Of a DNA stretch of 6,946 bases, positions 4,460-6,946 are shown piece after piece; the first letter of the stretch is position 1; every line of letters begins with the position of its first letter. A program made the translations under genes and the position numbers. The stretch covers positions 1-6,946 of the forward strand of contig CAJTVM010000120.1 in assembly GCA_910579595.1 (NCBI GenBank), read 5' to 3'. This stretch comes from an uncultured Oscillospiraceae bacterium (GTDB lineage Bacteria; Bacillota; Clostridia; Oscillospirales; Oscillospiraceae). The notes under the pieces were generated by a model. That model did no database searches. It worked only from the letters and a program-made list of their open reading frames with translations, and was not told the DNA's origin.

Positions 4460-6823
4460 TTACTCCTCCACCTTTTTCGTTGCTTTTTTTGCGGTGGTTT
4501 TCTTTGCCGTGGTGGTTTTTTTGGTAGTGGTTGTTTTCTTCGCGGTAGTCTTTTTCGCGGTTGCGCCCTTAGCTGTGGACGCGGTTTTCTTGGCGGTAGT
4601 TTTTTTCGCCGCCGTCTTTTTGGAGGGCTTCGATTCGGCTTCCGCCGCCTCCGCGCCCTCCGCCGGGGCGGCGTCCTCCGTCTTTTTCTTGTACCCGCCC
4701 CGCTTGTCCTCCGGCAGGAAGTTGGAGCACTCGGGGTTGATGCAGAAAGGCCGCTTGAATCCCCGTCCGGACAGCTTGAACATGGTCTGTCCGCACACAG
4801 GGCAGTTGTCCTTGACGGGCACGTCCCAGGTCATAAAGTCACAGCGCTTTTCCTCCACCTTGCTGTTCAGGTGCTCACAGCAGTAATAGGTGTACTGCTT
4901 GCCGCTCTTTTTGCTCACGCCGGTGCGCTTCACCAGACGGCCCCCACACTTGGGGCACTTGCCCGGCATCTCCACCACCAGCGGCTTGGTGAAAGTACAC
5001 TCCGGCCACCCCGGGCAGGCCAAAAACCGCCCGAACCGCCCGGATTTCACCACCATCTGACGGCCGCACAGGTCGCAGACCTCCTCCGACACCTCGTCGG
5101 GCACCTTGATGCGCTCGCCGTCCAGCTCACTTTCCGCCTTTTTCAGCTCGGCCTCGAAGCCGCCGTAAAACTCGGCCAGCACCTGCTTCCACTGCTCCTC
5201 GCCGGACTCCACCTTGTCCAGCCTGCCCTCCATCTGGGCGGTAAATTCCGTGTCCACAATGTCGGGGAATTTGTCCTTCATCAGCCCCGTAACCACCTCG
5301 CCCAGAGGGGTGGGGCGCAGGTATTTGCCCTCCTTGACCACGTACTCCCGGCTGGTGATGGTGGAAATGGTGGGGGCATAGGTGGACGGACGGCCCACGC
5401 CCCGCTCCTCCAGCGCCTTAATGAGGGTGGCTTCGGTGAACCGGGCCGGGGGCTGAGTGAAGTGCTGGGCGGGGGCAAGGCCATTGAGCTTCAGCGCCTC
5501 CCCCTCCTTCAAATCCGGCAGCGGAGACTGGGGGGCCTCGTTGTCATCATCCTTCCCTTCCTCGTACACGGCTGTAAAGCCGGAAAACTTCACAGATGAA
5601 TGGCTGGCCCGGAATCGGTAGCCCGCTGACTCCACCTCAATAGACACACTGTCATACACCGCCCCCGCCATCTGGCAGGCAAGAAAACGGCTCCAGATCA
5701 GCTTATACAGGCGGTACTGCTCGGAGGTAAGGCTTTTTTTCAGGTCCTCCGGGGTCAGATTCACATCGGAGGGGCGGATGGCCTCGTGGGCATCCTGGGC
5801 ACTGCCCTTGGACTTGAACCGCCGGGTATTTTCCGGGTAATACTGCTTGCCGTAGCGGGAAATGATGAAGGTTTTTGCTGCTGCCAGCGCCTCCTCGGAC
5901 AATCGCAGGGAGTCGGTACGCATATAAGTGATCAAACCTACGGTGCCTACACCCTCGATATCAACGCCCTCGTAGAGCTGCTGGGCGATCGACATGGTGC
6001 GCCGGGGGGTCATGTTCAGCTTGCGGGAGGCGTCCTGCTGCAGGGTTGAGGTGATAAACGGAGGCGCGGGAGCGCGGTTTTTGTCCTGGCGCTTCACGTT
6101 TTTCACTGTGAAGGGAGAATCCTTTACTGCATCTGCCACCTCCTGCATTTCTGCTTCGCTGGCCAGCTCCATCCGCTTTTCCCTTCCATAAAATTCCGCC
6201 TTAAACTGTCCCAGGTTGGGCGCGATGCGGGACAAATCCGCTGCAATGGACCAATACTCCTTGGGCTGGAACGCGCGGATCTCCTCCTCCCGCTCCACCG
6301 CCAGACGGGTAGCCACCGACTGCACCCGGCCCGCCGACAGACCCCGGCGGATCTTCTTCCACAGCAGCGGCGACAGCTCATAGCCCACAATGCGGTCCAG
6401 CACCCGCCGCGCCTGCTGGGCGTCCACCAGATCCTGATCGATGTCCCTGGGGTTGGCAATGGACTCAGTTACCACCTTCCGGGTGATTTCATTAAAGGTC
6501 ACGCGGCAGGTTTTCTCCTTGGGTATCCCCAGCACGCTTTGCAGATGCCAGGAAATGGCCTCCCCTTCCCGGTCAGGGTCGGTGGCCAGATAGACCTTGT
6601 CGCTGGCCTTGGCGGACTTTCGGAGATCACGGATGACCTCCGCCTTGTCCTTGATGTTCTCATAATCTGGATCGAAGGTGTTCACGTCCACACCCAGCTT
6701 GCTTTTGGGCAGATCCCGGATGTGCCCCATGGACGCCTTGACTTCGAAGTCAGGGCCCAGATATTTCCCGATGGTTTTCGCCTTGGCCGGCGACTCCACA
6801 ATCACCAAATTACTCTTTGCCAT
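4460..6823 (-). CDS. topA: DNA topoisomerase I (type IA) with three zinc motifs and a Lys-rich tail
   Basis: A 787-residue enzyme that relaxes negative supercoils by transient single-strand cleavage. The Toprim domain at the N-terminus carries E10 in VIVESPAKAKTI and the metal-binding D82, D84 and E86 in DPDREGE. The catalytic tyrosine is Y300 in GLITYMRTDS. Three four-cysteine zinc motifs follow: C583/C586/C603/C609; C623/C626 with C648 or C649 and C661; and C674/C677/C694/C699. Residues 731-787 form a Lys/Thr/Ala-rich tail. The ATG at 6823 lies ten bases after the dprA stop; the AAGG that could serve as ribosome-binding site overlaps that stop, so the two are probably cotranscribed as in Bacillus. 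No terminator follows, and its TAA is one base from the stop of the convergent small gene. Length and motifs are intact. Confidence 0.98.
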   Translation of the reverse strand: MAKSNLVIVESPAKAKTIGKYLGPDFEVKASMGHIRDLPKSKLGVDVNTFDPDYENIKDKAEVIRDLRKSAKASDKVYLATDPDREGEAISWHLQSVLGIPKEKTCRVTFNEITRKVVTESIANPRDIDQDLVDAQQARRVLDRIVGYELSPLLWKKIRRGLSAGRVQSVATRLAVEREEEIRAFQPKEYWSIAADLSRIAPNLGQFKAEFYGREKRMELASEAEMQEVADAVKDSPFTVKNVKRQDKNRAPAPPFITSTLQQDASRKLNMTPRRTMSIAQQLYEGVDIEGVGTVGLITYMRTDSLRLSEEALAAAKTFIISRYGKQYYPENTRRFKSKGSAQDAHEAIRPSDVNLTPEDLKKSLTSEQYRLYKLIWSRFLACQMAGAVYDSVSIEVESAGYRFRASHSSVKFSGFTAVYEEGKDDDNEAPQSPLPDLKEGEALKLNGLAPAQHFTQPPARFTEATLIKALEERGVGRPSTYAPTISTITSREYVVKEGKYLRPTPLGEVVTGLMKDKFPDIVDTEFTAQMEGRLDKVESGEEQWKQVLAEFYGGFEAELKKAESELDGERIKVPDEVSEEVCDLCGRQMVVKSGRFGRFLACPGWPECTFTKPLVVEMPGKCPKCGGRLVKRTGVSKKSGKQYTYYCCEHLNSKVEEKRCDFMTWDVPVKDNCPVCGQTMFKLSGRGFKRPFCINPECSNFLPEDKRGGYKKKTEDAAPAEGAEAAEAESKPSKKTAAKKTTAKKTASTAKGATAKKTTAKKTTTTKKTTTAKKTTAKKATKKVEE
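4463..4633 (-). repeat. Low-complexity repeat coding the Lys/Thr/Ala tail of TopA
   Basis: This stretch encodes residues 731-787 of TopA, in which about 49 of 57 residues are Lys, Thr or Ala, with 20 lysines. The unit TTAKK or a close variant recurs several times. Such histone-H1-like basic tails bind DNA non-specifically, and basic C-terminal extensions occur on other bacterial topoisomerase I enzymes, for example in mycobacteria. The repetitive DNA may vary in copy number between strains. Confidence 0.85.
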
Positions 6824-6833
6824 AATCCTAACC

Positions 6834-6946
6834 TTACTCCATTTTCAATTTCACAGCCGCTCGGAATCTCTTGCCGCTCTCTTCGGTCACGTAGCCCTGG
6901 ATTTGCAGCAGCGTGAGGGCGGACAGCACCCGCCGGGCGGGGATTT
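6834..6946 (-). CDS. dprA: DNA-processing protein DprA (Smf), C-terminal fragment
   Basis: Only the last 36 complete codons are inside the window; the rest lies beyond the right edge. Reading the minus strand gives IPARRVLSALTLLQIQGYVT and then EESGKRFRAAVKLKME before a TAA at 6834-6836. The IPARRVLSALTLLQIQGYV stretch resembles the small winged-helix domain at the C-terminus of many DprA proteins, where the usual pattern is an LLxxLxxLEIxGxV-type helix and strand. DprA loads RecA on incoming single-stranded DNA during natural transformation and is also kept in non-competent species. Position supports the call: dprA directly precedes topA in Bacillus and many Clostridia, and here the gap is ten bases. 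The identification rests on a short fragment plus gene order. Confidence 0.8.
   Translation of the reverse strand, partial: IPARRVLSALTLLQIQGYVTEESGKRFRAAVKLKME

Noticed and set aside
4400..5599. Long plus-strand open frame of 399 codons
   Set aside because: It is antisense to topA; the translation is rich in Leu, Gly, Arg and Phe with no recognisable domain, while TopA is clear on the other strand.
1..6946. CRISPR array, tRNA, rRNA, insertion sequence or prophage structure
   Set aside because: I saw no regularly spaced repeats, no tRNA-like cloverleaf, no transposase or integrase, and no target-site duplications around the Xre/small-gene pair.

Overview
The window reads as a chromosomal housekeeping region of a high-GC member of the Clostridia. 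The gene order dprA-topA-trmFO is the one known from Firmicutes such as Bacillus, and plsX-acpP-rnc is a common Firmicute order. GC-rich codon use, folate/FAD-dependent TrmFO and a Lys/Ala/Thr-rich tail on topoisomerase I would fit an Oscillospiraceae-type gut bacterium. That taxonomic placement is inference; no rRNA is present.

Almost everything is transcribed on the minus strand, so the genes read from right to left. At the right edge is the end of dprA (6834-6946). Ten bases later topA begins (4460-6823). The order is then interrupted by a small divergent pair: a GC-rich 84-residue gene on the plus strand (4204-4458) and an AT-richer Xre-type repressor on the minus strand (3918-4124). They share a 79-bp intergenic region that holds a perfect 15-bp inverted repeat and a plausible plus-strand promoter. 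The series resumes with trmFO (2604-3905), plsX (1542-2585), acpP (1189-1422), rnc (444-1115) and an AT-rich NUDIX hydrolase gene (1-434, cut by the window edge).

Functionally, DprA and TopA handle DNA, TrmFO makes m5U54 in tRNA, PlsX and AcpP link fatty-acid synthesis to phospholipid synthesis, and RNase III processes double-stranded RNA. Short gaps with ribosome-binding sites in or next to the preceding stop codon join dprA-topA, Xre-trmFO-plsX and rnc-NUDIX. acpP has its own strong sigma-A-type promoter, overlapped by a 21-bp palindrome, and is followed by a hairpin terminator usable in both directions.

The parts least explained by standard annotation are the repressor/small-protein pair inserted between topA and trmFO, its operator-like repeat, the palindrome on the acpP promoter, and the compositionally distinct NUDIX gene. 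I see no CRISPR array, tRNA, rRNA, insertion sequence or complete novel multi-gene system. No gene-free stretch exceeds 300 bases.
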